Shown: one piece after another, positions 1-12,840 of the stretch | How positions within the stretch are numbered: the first letter of the stretch is position 1 | Layout of the letters: each line of letters opens with the position of its first letter | Assembly: GCA_963969495.1 (NCBI GenBank) | Contig: OZ018324.1 | Location: forward strand, 160,173,758-160,237,757 | DNA: 64,000 bases | Source of the DNA: Ceratothoa steindachneri | Taxonomy: Eukaryota > Arthropoda > Malacostraca > Isopoda > Cymothoidae | Direction: 5' to 3' | The notes under the pieces: model-generated | Database searches by the model: none | Seen by the model: only the letters and a program-made list of their open reading frames with translations | What the model was told of the DNA's origin: nothing | Program-made: the position numbers and the translations under genes

Positions 1-1941
1 CATACTTATGAGCTGTTGTTGAAATTATGAAATTCGCAGTGTGTAAATGGCACGTCTTACGAGAATTTATTTATTATATATATATATATACTCGCGTATA
101 TTTTGTTTAAAACTTTGGATTTATTTGCGAGTTTTTGATCGACAAAACCTGAATGTAAAGAGCAATTTTTATTTACTAAAGTTAAACAAAGTCGTTGAAT
201 TTATTGGAGTCTCTAGAGCAGAAGGTAATAGAGGAATGAGAAAGAAGACAAACCTGGCGAAATTCAATGAGCGAACTCACTCAAGTTGGTGGTTGGCAGA
301 TAGATCAAGTAAATGAAGGAAGTTTGCTCTGCGGGACCAGGGGTGGGGAAATACGATAGGAAAAAGGGAAAACAATATGATATTAAAAAGTACGAATGAC
401 TTTAAGGGGAATTATTAATTTCAAACATTCTATGTAGTACTAGTACTGTGTTGGTATACAGTCACGCATAGTTTTCGACTAGTTGGCGCCCGAAAGAAAT
501 TTGAGATTTTACAAAGATTATCTATCGTTGCTATATTAACTACGATTTTTTTTAGTTAATTTGAATGTAATTCCATTTAGCTTCTCCCCCAAAGAAAAGG
601 AATTTCTGATGTAACTTGATATAATAGTTTTAATTAGTTACTATTTAAAATCTTTTTTTATGATTCAACAGAAAACGAATCCTTTATAGGTAACTAAATA
701 TATCTGCCAATAATTAATATTTATTATGTTTTTATAATAATTGTTTGCATCCATAATAGGTTTTCTGCATTTCAATTGGCGCAGAAAACACTCTTTGCCG
801 ACATCTTTCTGTCATCTCTTTTGCGATAAATGTTAATTAGCCTTATTTCCGCACCTTTAACAAAACTATTATTTTGGAATTTGTCTATGTTTTGACAGAA
901 ATCCATTATAGCATCGAAGCTGGGATAATATTCGCGCGAAAACGCAAGCGCATTCCACCATTAACCTTCAAAATGCTCAGCCATTTTGAAATGAAGAACT
1001 TGAGTCTATGCACGAGGTCGGCGAACTCGGGTAAATTACTCCAAATGGGTTAAAAATAAAAATTGCGGGGGTAATGAAGACACCTAAATAAAATTGCCAA
1101 AACAAACCCTTAATTTGGCAATAAAGACAATGGGCAAAGATTCTAGCTGCTGGAAGCACCGACCACGAACGTCACCCTTGACTTAGAAACTGGTGGAACG
1201 ACCCCAATTCTCATTATCGACACCACCGTCACATAACTTTTGACCTAGTTAGTGTCTCTGCTAGCAGTTAATAGGAGTGCATTGTTTATGTTAGGAGGCT
1301 TATAACTCTCTATGACCAAGATAGGATTGTGTGTTTTTTATTTTTCAAGTTTTATATTTTTTATTTTATTCTAGTTTCCGCGGCTTTAATTTTTGGATCC
1401 ATTTCTTTATGAGTATTAATGTATTTTCCATAGAAATGGATCCGATTAATGGATTTGAATTCTCTTTGTGGTTCACGGATTCTGTGAACTTTCATGTCTT
1501 CTGGGATAATTTTGCCGAACACAAATTTGATTTATCGTAATACCCCCCAAAGTTTGCCGATGTCTGGTCTATGCCATCGATAAGTTTCGCTTTAATAGAC
1601 TTTTTTGTCTCCTTTTCGGCTATTTTTTCTATGTTCATTTTCAACCACCGGAAAAAAATACTCAAAACCTCACATATCCAATAAAACCAAACCAAACGAA
1701 TACAGAAAACCTAACCTAGCTAAAATACAAACTAAAAACTTTAACCAATCCAGAAAAAGCCACTTAACCCAACCAGCTACCACAAAAAAACAAACAAACT
1801 AAACTAGAATAAGCTTCTTTTCGTCTCAAAATAAGCTAGAAATTACAAAATGGCAACAATTTTAATATAATTTATATGACAACAGAGGTAAAAATTTATG
1901 TGCAATAACTAGTGAATGTGCTCTCTCTCCTCTCCTTCGCG

Positions 1942-2035
<94 letters not shown>

Positions 2036-2430
2036 ACAAACCGGCATCGATTGAGATAAAGTCGTTAATCTGTCGAATTACCTATAATCAAATAGTTTAT
2101 GCAAGATTAGAAGTATGATTCCCTGTTATCGCAATACAAATCAGAAATGAACATTTTTAATTTGAAAAGTCTCCGGAGAATTTCTTCCCTCTACTATTTT
2201 ATCCTCTAAACTTTATTTTCTTTCATAAAAAATGTAATTTATTCAAAAAATAATGAAACAATCCTGTGCAAGTTTATGCTTTGAAATAAATCGTATTTTT
2301 CTGAGACTATTTAATAGTCACAACTCACCTAAACTTATGAGGTACTGTAAAGATCCGGAATTAGTGGTATAAAGATAGATCGAACAAAAGCCGATCCAGA
2401 CTGGATGGAAAGCATGAATGAATGAAGCTT
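1..2430. repeat. Dispersed repeat, block U10 (copy 1)
   Basis: Non-coding repeat. The same sequence, at an estimated 70-85 percent identity by eye, recurs at 42715-44680, 8570-9630 and 55055-55640; each copy opens with a block like 'acttatgagctgttgttgaa' and the three longer ones close near 'aacttatgaggt.ctg'. Long copies (here and at 42715) hold about 1.3 kb that the short copies lack. The short ORFs are not conserved between copies, so I read them as chance. Family unknown. Confidence 0.6.
1921..2031. repeat. (CT)n-(AT)n compound microsatellite
   Basis: About 40 bp of CT-rich repeat passes straight into about 70 bp of pure AT. It sits inside dispersed block U10; the sister copy at 42715-44680 has an AT tract in the matching place (44091-44159), so the tract is an old part of the repeat that has expanded. 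Confidence 0.95.
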
Positions 2431-5400
2431 AATGACGACCTACTTGGCAAGTAAACAAGAAATATAGAGGGAAAGAAGTAGCTATGACACTAAATTCACC
2501 TCGGTCTAGCAAAACAAACATTCCAGAGACACTTTGGCGATGTCCAACTGCAAGATACCCAAGTCCAAATTGTTGATGACAGACAGGCTTGGACGAATTT
2601 GGAAACCTTGGTATTAAGGGACATCGATTTTAAGTTCACCCAAGAGCAGCGGTGAAGAGGTGATCTTTCTCCTTCTTTTAATAAGGTTATTTTGCTCAGT
2701 CTAGATGCGCCACCAGAGACCCAAAGCAGAATAAATGTAAATGATGCTAATAACCATCAAAAACTTTTCCTTGCCTGCAGTTTTCTTTTCCTCTGAGTAG
2801 TGATAACTACCCGCCTCTCACAATTGCCACCACGTTACAGGAATTGAAGCCTTACTACGTAACTCCTTAAATTCTGCTTCACTAAGAGCCCTGGAGGAAC
2901 CTTGAATAACGCACCTTAGCCAAGTAAGTCAAATTACATGCCTCATTTTCCTTTCGGACAAGCATGATATTCAACTTTATATTCAAACGGAGAAGTAGAT
3001 TTAGCACAGCAGCCGCTGGTATGCTAAATCTACCTCACCGCTTGCCTTATGTGATGCTAAATGCTTTCAAAGAGAAAAGTGAAAGAGGCGGAAGATATAT
3101 AAGGAAAGTACCTTTCTTTAACTTAGCTCATCTATCTTGCCTAAACATTTCGCCTCTAATATAAAAGGCATTAATGGACCTCTGCAATTCTCGTGCTATC
3201 GCCAGAGAAACAAAAGGCCAAACACTGTTCGTAATCACAAACTACTCGGATACGAAGGTGCAAATACCGTGTTTTTTGCGGTGGCTTATGATGCTTCTGC
3301 GTATGTGGAATCGTTTAGGTAGTCCATCTTCTCTTTCCCTCTTGAACAAGGTTTGAGAAGATCACAAAATTTTAAAAATAGGATGTTTGAAGTTCTCAAC
3401 CATTTTGTGAAGACCATAAAATGTACCCCTTCCGCCCCAAAATAGTTATAGTTGTTGCCCTCTTTTGTTGTTTCCCTATGAATATTCAAATTGCTCCTAC
3501 ACGGCAAAGACCAAACTGAATTTACAAACTTGCAAAGACCCGAGTCGCTAAACAAATCATTGAAAATCTTGCTGCGAAAATTCTTTTCGTATTGCTTCTC
3601 AAGAAAAATTATAAATTTCTGTTCTTCTTGTCCATTATCAATGAAATCGATTCTTGATATGTCCTGATTTTACAACTATCACGATAAAAAAAATAGTCTT
3701 TTTCATCATTGCCTCCCGCCAAACAAATCTTAGAAGGATCTCCTACCAATTCATTGTATGAAGCAGTTTAATGGACGACTTTCTCAGAGGAACCTTTGAC
3801 CGCTTCTGCTTTACTTATTTTTTCTTCCCCAAAAGTAAATAAATGAAATAAATAAATACTTTTGATTTCCACGGTGGAAGACAGATCAAAAGATCTAACG
3901 TTGTCAGTGAATGCAAACATTTAACATTATAAAACCCAAACTAACAAATTGTCATTGCCCAATCCAAGATTTAACACACCACACACACGAGGCATAGCGA
4001 AAGTGGTAATCTCTGCTCATCATACAAATATGGTTTCAATTTGAGAGGGTATTTTTTTTCATCTTTATCGCCACGAATCATGAGAAGAATGTTTTGTGAT
4101 TCCAAAACAATTTTTAGTACATTTGCTAGGTTATCAGACTGTCAACACAAGGAGAGACATTAAACAATCTCACCTTCTTCGGATATCTATAGCGCAATAT
4201 TATGAGTTCCCTCTTCAATTATCGTGAAAGAACGTTACTCGTTCCGAATATGGACGCAAAGTTTAGCGTGAGATCCGAAACGCGAGTCACGGAAACATAT
4301 GATGCTAAATATGTGTTTAGTGTTTGCCTATTCTGCTTGCCTAGTAATCTCTTCTTGCCCTTATCTTTTCCATCATACATTATTTTTTTTCTTTTAATTC
4401 TTCTTTGCCCCATTTTATTACATGTGGATAGACCCGATGATGAGATAGAGCGTTTAACTCCAACTTATACCACCATATTGAAAACTATTAACTTTTTACC
4501 TCCTGATATGTCAAATGGTACTATTTTGAGATCTCTCCCACCGTAAATATGACGATTAACATGATAAGCGCCAAGTAATTCATCAATTTATTGTCCAATA
4601 CTTTAATAAATAAAAAAAATAAGTTCTACTATTTATTTTAACCTATTTATGTTTACAGATTACTAAATTGCTTCATCTTTTGGGTGCTAATAAACAATGG
4701 CCAAAGTTTGGTCTCCGAGCAAACAAGCATCCTCTAGCAAACCTCTTACTTCCTTCAGTTTTTAGGAATTATCCGTCATTAACTATCATATCCATACACG
4801 GGACTCACAGTAGATACTTGGGACTGGGGTCACGATAAACAGAAACGAGCTAGAATTGCTACAAGATACTACACACCGTGGTTCAGATTCCACGTTAAGC
4901 TGTAGGTCCCACGACTGTTAACTTTGTTGTCTCTCACTACATTTCCTGGCTTTCATATCCTTAAAGTTGCTTCTTCCCCTCCCTCTTACTATTACTCACC
5001 ATACTCACAGTAACATTAAATAAAAAACAAAGAGAAATAAAATAATTAAAAGGAGACGAAGTGCATAACATAATCGAGATAAAATAAATTTATAAGTAAA
5101 ATAATAAGTAAATAACTAAACAAATAAATGAATCGAATAAATAAACAAAAGTTAAGACAGCAAAAGGAGGCAAAGCGCTGACAAACAGGCGAAACAAGAA
5201 TGAAAACTAAACCGAATTAAAAATAAAAATGAAAGCTAACGAGTTAGCAGATATATATTTGAAAGGTTTGAATGCCTAACGACGGAAGATATAGTATATT
5301 TATATATGTATATATTTAAAAAAGAGATAAAAATAAATAAATAAAAGTAAGTAAAAATAAATGGGAAAATATGAAGGAAACGAAAGGTAGCCAAAGTAAT

Positions 5401-5640
5401 TATCAAAAGAGTCAGCTACAACATTGACACCATCGAAAGAGGAAGAAAAAAGGAAAAAGGAAGAAGCATGAGATGCCTTCTACACCAGGGAAAACTAAAA
5501 TATTCTTCACCACTATTTATACCTTACCCACTTGTTACATGATCATCATCATAGAACAGCACGAACATTTGCCTAGTAAAGCAAAACTACTCACACTTCA
5601 TTGCAACAAACAAAGTATGGAACAATTTTTGCATCTGTAT
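2430..5640. repeat. Dispersed repeat, blocks U1-U5
   Basis: Non-coding. Segments here match other parts of the window in the same order. 2500-2720 matches 22130-22330 and 47130-47280. 2880-2970 matches 22510-22600 and 51670-51770. 3380-3540 matches 22980-23150. 3840-4090 matches 24150-24320 and 28810-28920. 4100-4700 matches 29000-29650 and, inverted, 27840-28400. The conserved order argues for one long ancestral element rather than many small ones. The region 4960-5640 is AT-rich low-complexity sequence with no gene seen. I cannot assign a family. Confidence 0.55.
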
Positions 5641-7560
5641 TATTTATAACACACGATGAAACCCTTTATCCAGCTGTCCATCTCTCACATTCATTTTTCA
5701 CTCACTCATAATGGACGGTCGGTCATTTTATACTTTTAAATTCTTGTCATCTACCAGACAACACATTCTAATCCGTACTAGCTTTGACGATTCAACGTTT
5801 AGTCGCTCATATTTTCCCGCAGAACAACGTTTATCGTTGCATCCGTTCGTCTGTGAAGACCCGTCTCTTACTAAAAGCATCATATAAAAACTCCGCTCTC
5901 TCGACGTTCGAGCGCAGGAATCCCTTCAGTTTGTGCCTTAGATTCCATATTCTCTAAAAAGCCGCTGTATCGCAAAAAATCATTCGTATTTTAACTGAAA
6001 TTATTTATATGCGGAAAACTTAAATTTTAGAGATCTTTCGAGTTTGAAAATTAGTAAGATATTTTAGAAGTAGTGTCTATTCTTCTCTATATCTCTCCGT
6101 CTTAACAAGTTTTATCTAAGTTAGCATACACGTGGTAACAACTTGTCTCTACTTTTTTTTCTCCTAGTTAGTTATAAAACCATAAAAACATAGAACCTCA
6201 ATGTAATTTTTTTTAACTTGAAAGGAGCAATTAAATTCCCTAACTACTACCACTTTAACTAGTGAGAATTTTTTCACTCTAGCATTAATTTGTTACAGTT
6301 GTATTTCTGTCACCAAACCATTTAACTAGTCTTAGTGGAATAAAAGTGCTCTACACCAGAGGTTTGTGTGCATTGATCTCACGTAAACGTCTTGGGATCA
6401 AGAGGAGATAGAAGCTACTCAGGATGGACTGAGTAGGTTCCTCAAGACTCACTCTACTATGAGGGCACACCCAGGGATCTTGCCTCCATAATTTCACTTC
6501 CTGTAACGTTGTCACTTTCCTGCAAGCAATATTTTCTTTCAAAAATCTTTCTTGAGGTTATGGCTTCGTTGCTTCTCAAGTTTTATTTTTAGGTAAAGAA
6601 ACTAAACCTTCCTAAGGTTATATTGATTTTCACTATATATTTATTAAATTTTGCTTATTTTTAGTGTTCATCTCATTTTGGGGAATAATGATTAACCTCT
6701 TTTAAATGTTTCTGATCATGTAAATCAATAAATAATATGATATTTCCATTTTTTCACCTGAACCTCCCAATAAACGAATCCATTTTAACTATAAAAATCT
6801 AGTCCATAGATATAAAAAATAACAAATTGGTTGTTCTTCTGCTTTTGAATTGGGGTGCTATGATCCATTACACTAAGTCTAAGCACGCCAGGTCATAAAT
6901 CTAATGTCTATATTTTTATGCTTTTTCTTCTGGTGATAACCAGTGAAGATATGGCTGGCTAAGTTACTAGGAAAACAGGAGTGGATAATCTCAACATCCT
7001 CCAGCCTCACCGCAACCATCGTCCAAAGGAGACTGCATAGTAAGGATGTCAAAATTTCAATGCCTTATGGGCAATTATCGAGCTCTGTGAGTCGCAATGA
7101 ACCACAAGGTAGTCTATGAACATGGCGCGGCTACAAAGTTACACTCTGTTTGATCATAGACATAGAAAAGAAATAGTCGCGGTGATGTAGAAGCATAGGC
7201 ATCACAGGCGTAATTTATGTTAGTAGCGTCTTGGGACAGAACCATCATGCCAATTTTCCGACCGTTTGACCAAACTTTCGACGAAGATTTTTAGCCCTAA
7301 ACACGAAGGGCTTAGAGCATGAGTTGCTTCACTTCTAATAAAAAGCGCCGTAGAGATTGGCAGCGTTTGAAATTAGAACCGTTGTTGACTGGTGGAGACG
7401 CTAAACCCGAAACATGTTTACCATAGAACATGTAATTGATTGTGTACAATTGATGGAAAAGTCAACATACAAAAATATTCCATCAAGAAAAAACGGTCTC
7501 AGTGACCTTTATTATAAGTAAACTGTCCTAAGCAATGCGGTTCTAAGGGGAATCGTTTAA
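5640..7560. repeat. Dispersed repeat, blocks U6-U8
   Basis: Non-coding. 5700-5960 matches 52650-52870, 52960-53290 and 24900-25200. 5960-6700 matches 53300-54010. 6950-7500 matches 54200-54720, 32400-33100 and, inverted, 26430-26710. These are parts of the same long unit as the preceding blocks, in the same order as in the 52560-55640 copy. No open frame is shared between copies. Confidence 0.55.
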
Positions 7561-7582
7561 TATAGGGTAATTCTAAATTAAG

Positions 7583-7584
<2 letters not shown>

Positions 7585-7631
<47 letters not shown>
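7585..7631. repeat. (AT)n microsatellite
   Basis: About 46 bp of AT directly abutting the left arm of the foldback element that follows. Confidence 0.95.
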
Positions 7632-7635
<4 letters not shown>

Positions 7636-8136
7636 AGTGAAACCACTTTATAGGAGCGAAAGTTTAATTTACGAGACTAGCTTCGGTATGTAGTTTATCA
7701 TAGCCTCTTCAGTCGTATACTGAGAATGCGACTGTTACAAAAGTCTATAAATGGCGTACAGATCAGAAAAAAAAACGAGGGAAAAAAGTCATTAATCAGG
7801 GGGTGTGAGTCTAATATCGTTGACTACGATGTTTACGATGAGGTTACGGGAATGGAGGCTTCATTTCAATTGCCCATCTGACAAAATAAAATTGGGAATT
7901 TCTCCTATTAATATGGATTCTACTATTTTCCTTTTACGGAAATCCTAACAATTATATATTTGTGCCTTTGAATAGTCAATTTAGTAAGGGGGGTTTTCTG
8001 ATCTGTACGCTATTTAAAGACTTTTGTAACAATCGCATTCTCAGTATACGACTGAAGAGGGTATGATAAACTACATACCGAAACTAGTCTCTTAAATTAA
8101 ACTTTTAGCTCCTATACAGTGGTTTCACAATCATAT
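7631..8136. mobile_element. Foldback/MITE-like element with ~137 bp inverted arms
   Basis: The left arm (7631-7767, from 'atgatagtgaaaccac' to 'gatcag') is the reverse complement, with a few mismatches, of the right arm (7996-8136). The roughly 230 bp between them has no ORF. AT tracts lie outside both arms. The homologous copy of the host repeat near 54700-54830 lacks this segment, so it is an insertion. Long arms with a short non-coding centre fit a non-autonomous foldback DNA element; the autonomous family is unknown. Confidence 0.7.
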
Positions 8137-8167
8137 ACCATAACTCGCAATTGATTGAGTTTTTTAA

Positions 8168-8172
<5 letters not shown>

Positions 8173-8226
<54 letters not shown>
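8173..8226. repeat. (AT)n microsatellite
   Basis: About 54 bp of AT just outside the right arm of the foldback element. Confidence 0.95.
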
Positions 8227-8232
<6 letters not shown>

Positions 8233-9780
8233 TATGTTGGATGATTTACATTACAGATACAAGTTGCTTTGAAGGATAACAAATTGATTTTAACTATTTT
8301 GGGAGTACTGGATATTATAAGAATCTAGCAGTGCAAGACAGTAATCAGCTCAGTAAATTAACAAAAAAGGAAAGGAAACAATTGAATAAAGGACGTGGTA
8401 AACTTAAATCTACGACCCATTTGATGCATTTCAACCCTTCAAGAAGAAGGTTGTATAAAGAGAAATATAATTAAAACAACTGAACACCATTAAAGGGGTT
8501 ACCAACATCTTGGCTACATGTCCTCTTCATAATTATGCAAGGCAGAAATAGTTATCTCTATTCCTACATGTCCGACATACTTATGAGCTGTTGTTGAAGT
8601 TATGACATTTGTAGTGTAAAAAGAGCAGCCGCCCGAGGAAGCTCTTTTGTCGTCCGTCTCTTCTTTCTGGCATATTCTTCAAATTTTGTACATATTTTAT
8701 TTTTTTTAACTTGTTTAATCTACTAAATCTCAAATGAAAGAGAGGCTTGTAGCGGTATGATTAGATAGCTTAAGTAAATGAAGGGAGATAAATAAAATAG
8801 GAAAAAATATCGAATTTGTGAAATAACTAACTGACACTAATTACCATAGCCATCTTTAGCAAGGAGGTAAGAAGGGATTAAAGACGTACAATCTAAAAAA
8901 AGTTCGCTCGTCGGGGCCATGGGGCGGGAGGATAACAGATATAAAAAGAAGATATAAAAAAAGGGTAATGTAACATACAGAATACGACATTAAAATTAAA
9001 GGGCTTTTAAGAGTATTCGACCCTCTTGATTGGTGAAAAATCGCAAAGTTAAGAACGAAAAGCTGTTCAATCTGCACTCATATATTTATTAATTAGCTAT
9101 CGCGTGGTAATTTTACTTTGTTACCACCAAAGAAAGAGAATTACAAATATCAATCAAACTGATGGTATGATAAATAATTTGGAATGGTTTTCTAGGAATA
9201 GTTAGAAAACGAATACTTGTATTGGTAACTAAATAAATTTTCAATAATAGATATTAATTATTTTCTTAGAATATCTTTTTGTATATGTAATCATATAGTT
9301 TATATAAACCTATCTTTGAAGGAAAAATAACTCTAATTCGCATGTATACGATAAAATAGGAGAAAGATTATTTGTTATCGCTATACAAGACAAAAAATTA
9401 TGTTTCTATGAAGTGTTCGGAGAATTTGGTGCCGTGTCTCTTTTTATCCCTTAAACATATTATTTTGTTTTAGGGGATTAAAAACAATTAAAACAATGCC
9501 ACAATCGTGAGAGGAATTTTATGATTTTTGATAGACTATTTTTAGAAAATAACTGATTGTCACGACTCAGCTAAACTTATGAGGTGCTGCGAAGATCCAA
9601 ACTTGATGGTAGGAAGAGAACCTAACCAAATCGCATTTATAGCAATGGGGTGGGTGTTTGTTATTTATTTATTTATTGACCGTTTAGCATCATACCTAGG
9701 AAGAACCTTGTGCAGAAAGCCCCAACTATGCCCCTACCCCTACAATTCCTTCCAAGAATTACCAATAATATCACATGTTC
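8227..9780. repeat. Dispersed repeat, blocks U9-U10
   Basis: 8400-8580 matches 54890-55070, and 8580-9110 matches 55070-55630, in order. The shared start 'acttatgagctgttgttga' links it to 1-2430. The segment 9630-9780 before the LINE has no recognised match. No gene seen. Confidence 0.55.
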
Positions 9781-10566
9781 TTCTTGGTCGGAAATGAGGT
9801 TCCAGACTAAGTGCGTCATTCCTTCCTTTTTCTACTCTATCCTTCTCCTTTTTTACTTTTATCTTATCTCTACCACTTATACAAAAAGAAAAAAAACATC
9901 AAAAAAAGCCTACTCCTATCATGTCACAATTTCCCTTTTTTCCTTCTATCCACATATAAGAACCTGGCATCTACCTCACGCGTCAGAAGAGAGGCTTTGG
10001 AACCTCTATAAACAACGCCAATCGACGCTCACCGGTTGCGAGAGACTAGGACTAAGGGTTGGGGCACGATGAATGGGATAAGGGTATTGCCCCATTAACC
10101 CCATCTCTGGCGCGTAATTATTGACCCTTCCCAGTGCCCGTGGACGGGTGCCTCTGGTAGCATCGTCTAAAGTTACGGCCCTTTGTTCCCAGGCTGGTTG
10201 CCAGGCCAATAAAAAGCCTTGGGTCGAGTCTCTTGGTGTGACGGGATATCCATTGAACGCTGTTCAGAGACCCTGGCCGTCGTGAAGGGAACTAGTAGGA
10301 GTTGAATAAGGTGCGTGCTCCGTTGTTCACCTGGTGAGAAATCGATGGCCCCTTTGGGGACCGTCAGTGCTGCTTGGTTGGGAGCCACGGAACACCAAGG
10401 TTTGACGACTCGGTCGGACGAACAGCAGCACATGGAGCGTGCCTTCTGAAGGATCCGAAACCTCCCCGATGGATAGGCGGGAGCGACTCACGCGGGGAGA
10501 ACTCACCAACCCCCCTTTTTATCATTGATTGGTCACGAGTTTTCAAAGAAAGAGAAAGTGCTCAAA
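9780..10566 (+). other. LINE A 5' untranslated region
   Basis: This non-coding leader matches 14745-15582 (copy B) and the reverse complement of 63164-63960 (copy D). All three share a block near 'gaggttccagactaagtg' and a conserved approach to the ATG. Conservation of the leader in three copies points to internal promoter or transcript function, as expected for a LINE, but no specific promoter element is recognised. Confidence 0.65.
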
Positions 10567-11771
10567 ATGACAAACAAAAAAGGACCCGTTCGTCTAAAAC
10601 ATAACTGTGCAGCATGCCAGTTAGAAAAGTGGTGCGTTGACTTTCCAGAAGGCTGCTACTCAAAATACAACCCTGAAAGTATCTGCACTACTTGCATATT
10701 GACGCGAGAGGTGGAGAAATTAAAAGATCTCTAAAGAGCCTCAAAGGAGAGAGCTCAAATTCTTGAGAGAAAGGTGGAGAAATTCGAAGACTTTTACGCA
10801 GCTCATATTAGATGCCTAGAAGAGGCATCGCCCACTGATGTGTCGGAATCTTCTGGTGCCATAGTTCTTACCCAAGCGGAGATTTCGGCATCATCTGACG
10901 TTAAGACAGCTGAGGCAGGGGAAAAAGAGAAAAAAAGAAAGGAAAAAAGAAGAAAAAGAATATAGTTGAAACATAAGAAGAAGAACCAAAAATAGGAGAA
11001 AACCCCATAAACAAGAAGAAAAAGGGGAATAAGAAAAATAAAGATAAGAATGGGAGAGTAAAGAGGAAAAGGTTAGGCCTCTTCCACAAGGGAAGACCCC
11101 GTCTTCAGAGACCAAGTGTCTGAAGGTCACCTTTATTGGTGACTCGCAAACACGAAAACTGCAGCTGCTGCTAGCGGCCCGCCTTCGCACTTGCGTGAAG
11201 GTAAGTTACCTGCCAGGACAGTGTAACCACAACATCAGAGTAGACGCAGAGAAAGCTCAGATTTCTGAGAATTCAGTTGTCGCTCTGATTGTGAGCGGCA
11301 ACGACCTCTACCTGAGAGGGGGTAAGGTTGGCCTTAGTGGCAAGACCATCCAAACGGTGATGGGAGCCGTGTGTGACATAGGGCTTAAAACCTGAAAACG
11401 TGTCGTGGTTGGGATGCTTCCGAGAAAAGGTCCATCCCGAACCACTCACGAGAGAAACGTTGCAGTAAACCGACGGTTGGCGCATCTCCCTGCACGGCAG
11501 AAGGAGTCTTCTTTGTAGACCCCTACCGCACCTTTTACGGGAGAAATGACCCGTATAAAAGGGACGGATTGCATCTTTCCTTTAATGGTAGAGCTGTACT
11601 TGCCAACAGAATCCAAGATGTTGTAGAGCGGACCCAAAGAAGTGTCAGGTCCCGAGTAAAGGAGGACGTACGCTATTACACCCTGGTTACTCCAGATACT
11701 ACCTTTTCTGAGGTCACAAGGAGGGGAGTGACCCCGCCACAGAGAAACAAAGCGGGAAAAGGAAGAGCGTA
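10567..11771 (+). pseudogene. LINE A N-terminal coding part: Cys finger, coiled coil, SGNH hydrolase
   Basis: The ATG at 10567 is chosen because copy D has its ATG at the matching place. The first ~55 codons carry six Cys in a C-x2-C...C-x2-C arrangement followed by a Leu/Glu coiled coil. A Lys/Glu-rich stretch follows (10915-11090). The SGNH/GDSL hydrolase fold shows block I GDSQ (about 11138-11149), block III S-G-N-D (about 11291-11305) and block V D-G-L-H (about 11561-11574). In known CR1-type elements an esterase of this class sits in ORF1. Stops (10732, 11393) and frameshifts break the frame here. Confidence 0.75.
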
Positions 11772-11789
11772 GGGAGTCCTACAGTAGGG

Positions 11790-12480
11790 GACTCCCTCAA
11801 GGTTCTGCTGTTTAATGCGAGGTCTATCAGAAACAAGTTTCTTGAACTTCGTGGCCTCGTAGCAACAGAAGAACCTGAGATGGTAGCCATAACGGAGTCG
11901 TGGATAAAAACTTCAAGCCGAGACTTTGAAGGTAAATTCACGATTCCCGGTCGCCAGCTCTTCCTGAAAGATAGGCCAGATAGAGATAGTGGCGGTGTGA
12001 TGTTGTATGTCAAGGATACTCTCAACTAGACGGATTGCAACATCGTATCCGACGATGAACTACTAGGTGTTGACCTAGAGATAAGTCCTGCCAAATACAG
12101 GACCCTGGTGCTGTATAGACCTCCAGCCCAATTCGTTGAAAAGGACAGAAATCTGTACCAGCTACTAGGAGAACTTGTCGAAGACAGAGTGTGTATAGTC
12201 ATTGGGTATTTCAACACAAAAGTTGACTGGGAAACCAGAGAACCCTGTGGCGAGAACGCACTACTCCTGGAGTTCGCCAACAACGAGTTCTTGACTCAAT
12301 GGGTGAGAGAACCAACGAGAGGAGAAAATATCCTCGACTTGGTTTTCACCTCTGAGGATGACATCGTTGAGGACCTCTCTGAGGCGAAGAGCTCGGTGGC
12401 AGTGACCACCGACTAATTATATTTGTAGTCAAAGTCCCGAAGGCAGAGCCTGCAACTAGTAAATCGAGGAAACTCGATTT
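11790..12480 (+). pseudogene. LINE A endonuclease (exonuclease-endonuclease-phosphatase fold)
   Basis: The endonuclease nicks target DNA for target-primed reverse transcription. Visible motifs in broken frames are an Asn-containing N-A-R-S block (about 11815), I-T-E-S-W (about 11889), a Gly-rich GGVMLY block (about 11990), and a G-Y-F-N block (about 12204) where active enzymes have G-D-F-N, so an essential Asp is lost. A TAG at 12028, after the Leu-Asn codons, is shared with copy D, while copy B has a serine codon there. Confidence 0.75.
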
Positions 12481-12840
12481 GAGAAGAGCAGACTTTGCAG
12501 GTCTTCGTGCTGGAGAGACTGACGCGAGGCTAGAAGTGTGCGATGCTGTTGAAGACTCGTGGAATAGTTTCAAAACCACATTCATGAGTCTTCATGAGCG
12601 TTTCATCCCTCTAAAATGCCCCCATCGGTCTTCTGTTCAACCAAAGTGGTTTAAGCGAGAAATCAGCCAACTGCTTAGGGAAAAGTGAACCGTGTACCGG
12701 CAATCGAAGATCTCGGGTAACTTTGACGAATACCCGAGGCTAGCAAGGAGAGTGAAGTCCCGCATAAGTGCGGCTAAGCGGTCTGGGGAACTCCGAGTGG
12801 CGACACTCTGTAAAGAGAATCCCAAGGAGTTTTTGGATAT

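Noticed and set aside
1862..2118. ORFs encoding long Tyr-Ile runs at every AT tract (also near 21714, 35057, 43951, 60326 and 60533)
   Set aside because: They are simple translations of (AT)n microsatellites and carry no information.
4202..4546. 114-codon ORF as a small membrane protein gene
   Set aside because: Homologous repeat copies at 24560-24760 and 29170-29500 do not keep the frame, so it is a chance ORF in a dispersed repeat.
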